Source: Bradyrhizobium sp. (GTDB taxonomy: Bacteria > Pseudomonadota > Alphaproteobacteria > Rhizobiales > Xanthobacteraceae). From it: a DNA stretch of 7,283 nt. A model generated the notes under the pieces. That model ran no database searches. It had not been told where the DNA came from and saw only the letters and a program-made list of their open reading frames with translations. Made by a program: the position numbers and the translations under genes. Numbering within the stretch: position 1 is the first letter of the stretch; the number at the start of each line of letters is the position of its first letter. The DNA is taken from NCBI GenBank assembly GCA_025960445.1, contig JAICIT010000121.1, positions 1-7,283 on the forward strand. The letters run 5' to 3'. Below are positions 6,036 to 7,283 of the stretch, piece after piece.

Positions 6036-7283
6036 CTATTTTTGTCCGGCACGCGAAGCGACCTTGCGCTCGCCCGTGACCGCGTTTTCGGCCGCACGGC
6101 TCATCAGAGATGCATAGTCATGACCGAACAGCACGTCGCAAAATCGGATTGCGGCGGCGACCTGCATCTGCCGATACGGGCGCGCCTTGGGATCGCCGAC
6201 GCGCAACGATTGAACCAGTGCTTCGGTCGCATGCTCCACATTGTGCTGCAGATCCGAATAGGTCCGCAGCGTAACCTCGTTGATGGCAAGTTCACTGGCA
6301 TAGGTGCGGCATGCCGCCACGAATTCAATCAATGCCGCGGCCTCCTCCACCTCGGTGGCATCGACCCTGGCGCCCGCCGGAATGTCCTTGTCCGGGCGCT
6401 GGCGCAGGATGCGGCGTACGCGACCCGGCACGGTTTCAATTTCGGATTGCAGCGCGTTGGAAATGTCGGCGCGGATCGAGGTCAATTGCTTGCCCCAGTT
6501 TGAATCGTTGCGGAGATCGAGTTCCGTCCGCAAGCCTCGCACGCCGTCGTGAAGTATTTTGAGCTGCTCAGCGACCTTATCGAAATAACCTCCTTTGATA
6601 TCTTTTCGAAGGCTGACCGCCAGGCAGGAAAGATCGTGCAGCGCGATGGTGACAGCAACACCATACGGGGTCGCGGCGACGCGTATTTCGTCATCGGAGC
6701 CCGCCATCTTGATGGCCATGCGGATGATCTGCCATGGCGCAGTCAACCGCTGGATAACCAGCGACAACGCGAACGGCAGCAGCTGAGGTGTTTGCAGCGA
6801 GGGAACGTTCAGCGATGCCACAACCGATCCAATCTGGGAATCTCCGAACACCCGCAAATAGCTCGGCAGCTTGCTGTTGAATGCATCGAGCGCCTCACGG
6901 GCAAGCAACACCGACCCAATCGGCAATAGATCTTCGACTACATTGGGCGGACCCAGCCGGGCGAACGGGCGCTGCCTGTCACCGCCGGGTCCTGGCGCTG
7001 CGGTGGCAACGATTGACTCGGCAGCGGCGCGCTGGATTTTGCGAAGCGCCAGTTCGAGCTCCGATTTTGCTCCGGATTGCCGAATCCTTCCCAATGCAGC
7101 CTCGAATTCACGTGCCTGATCGGGAGCGCCCTCGCGGTTCAGCCATTGCCAGACCGGCAGCAGCGATGAGCGGCGGATTTGCCCCGGTCGTATGGGACCA
7201 TTTCCTTCGATGAGAAATGGCTCGAGAGGCCGGAATAATAGCCGCGCCGGGTCCTCGACTCGCGGCAACGCTTCATCGTCAGC
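6036..7283 (-). CDS. Conserved-type protein of unknown function, 5' end beyond the right edge
   Basis: I do not recognise this protein. The frame is open from the right edge to a TAG at 6036-6038, giving 415 residues. A TTG at 7268 could be a start, but the frame runs on through ADDEA to the edge and no ribosome binding site precedes the TTG, so the true start is probably outside. Numbering from the first codon in the window, the chain is mostly predicted-helical. It has a moderately hydrophobic stretch at about 167-190 (LLPFALSLVIQRLTAPW) that is probably a buried helix rather than a membrane span, since charged and polar residues surround it. There are many Arg, Glu and Ala residues and a basic tail ending RKVASRAGQK. 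No signal peptide, catalytic signature or cysteine pair stands out; its only two cysteine-bearing motifs of note are DLSCLAV and AACRTY. The codon pattern looks like that of its neighbours. It lies 225 bp upstream of degP on the same strand. Confidence 0.8.
   Translation of the reverse strand, partial: ADDEALPRVEDPARLLFRPLEPFLIEGNGPIRPGQIRRSSLLPVWQWLNREGAPDQAREFEAALGRIRQSGAKSELELALRKIQRAAAESIVATAAPGPGGDRQRPFARLGPPNVVEDLLPIGSVLLAREALDAFNSKLPSYLRVFGDSQIGSVVASLNVPSLQTPQLLPFALSLVIQRLTAPWQIIRMAIKMAGSDDEIRVAATPYGVAVTIALHDLSCLAVSLRKDIKGGYFDKVAEQLKILHDGVRGLRTELDLRNDSNWGKQLTSIRADISNALQSEIETVPGRVRRILRQRPDKDIPAGARVDATEVEEAAALIEFVAACRTYASELAINEVTLRTYSDLQHNVEHATEALVQSLRVGDPKARPYRQMQVAAAIRFCDVLFGHDYASLMSRAAENAVTGERKVASRAGQK

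Overview
The window reads as an ordinary chromosomal segment of an alphaproteobacterium of the Bradyrhizobium type (Nitrobacteraceae). This rests on the fairly high GC content, the gene order degP - OmpR-type response regulator - histidine kinase - glnE, and the style of the proteins. The genus assignment is inference from family knowledge, not from a database search. I see no insertion sequence, CRISPR array, tRNA or rRNA.

All five genes lie on the minus strand, so transcription runs from the right edge to the left. From right to left: (1) an unrecognised, mostly helical protein of at least 415 residues whose 5' end lies beyond the right edge (6036-7283). (2) A 225-bp gap holding the degP leader. 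The leader has two stem-loops and a third hairpin that hides the ribosome binding site, and the third resembles a ROSE-type RNA thermometer. (3) degP, a periplasmic Do-family serine protease/chaperone with an intact His-Asp-Ser triad and two PDZ domains (4227-5810). (4) A 244-bp gap packed with four stem-loops readable on the minus strand. The last is followed by a U-run and is a convincing intrinsic terminator, and the whole block looks like a structured 3' UTR or a 3'-UTR-derived small RNA. (5) A response regulator and its sensor kinase overlapping by 17 bp (3281-3982 and 1831-3297). (6) After 124 bp, the first 568 codons of glnE, the glutamine synthetase adenylyltransferase/deadenylase, cut off by the left edge (1-1706).

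Functionally, degP handles misfolded envelope proteins and the two-component pair senses a periplasmic or envelope signal. glnE tunes glutamine synthetase activity to nitrogen status. The degP/regulator/kinase/glnE order is one I associate with the FeuPQ neighbourhood of rhizobia, so the pair may be FeuPQ-like, but this is not proven here. The most interesting material is non-coding: the thermometer-like degP leader and the hairpin cluster after degP, whose loops are C-rich and complementary to Shine-Dalgarno sequences.
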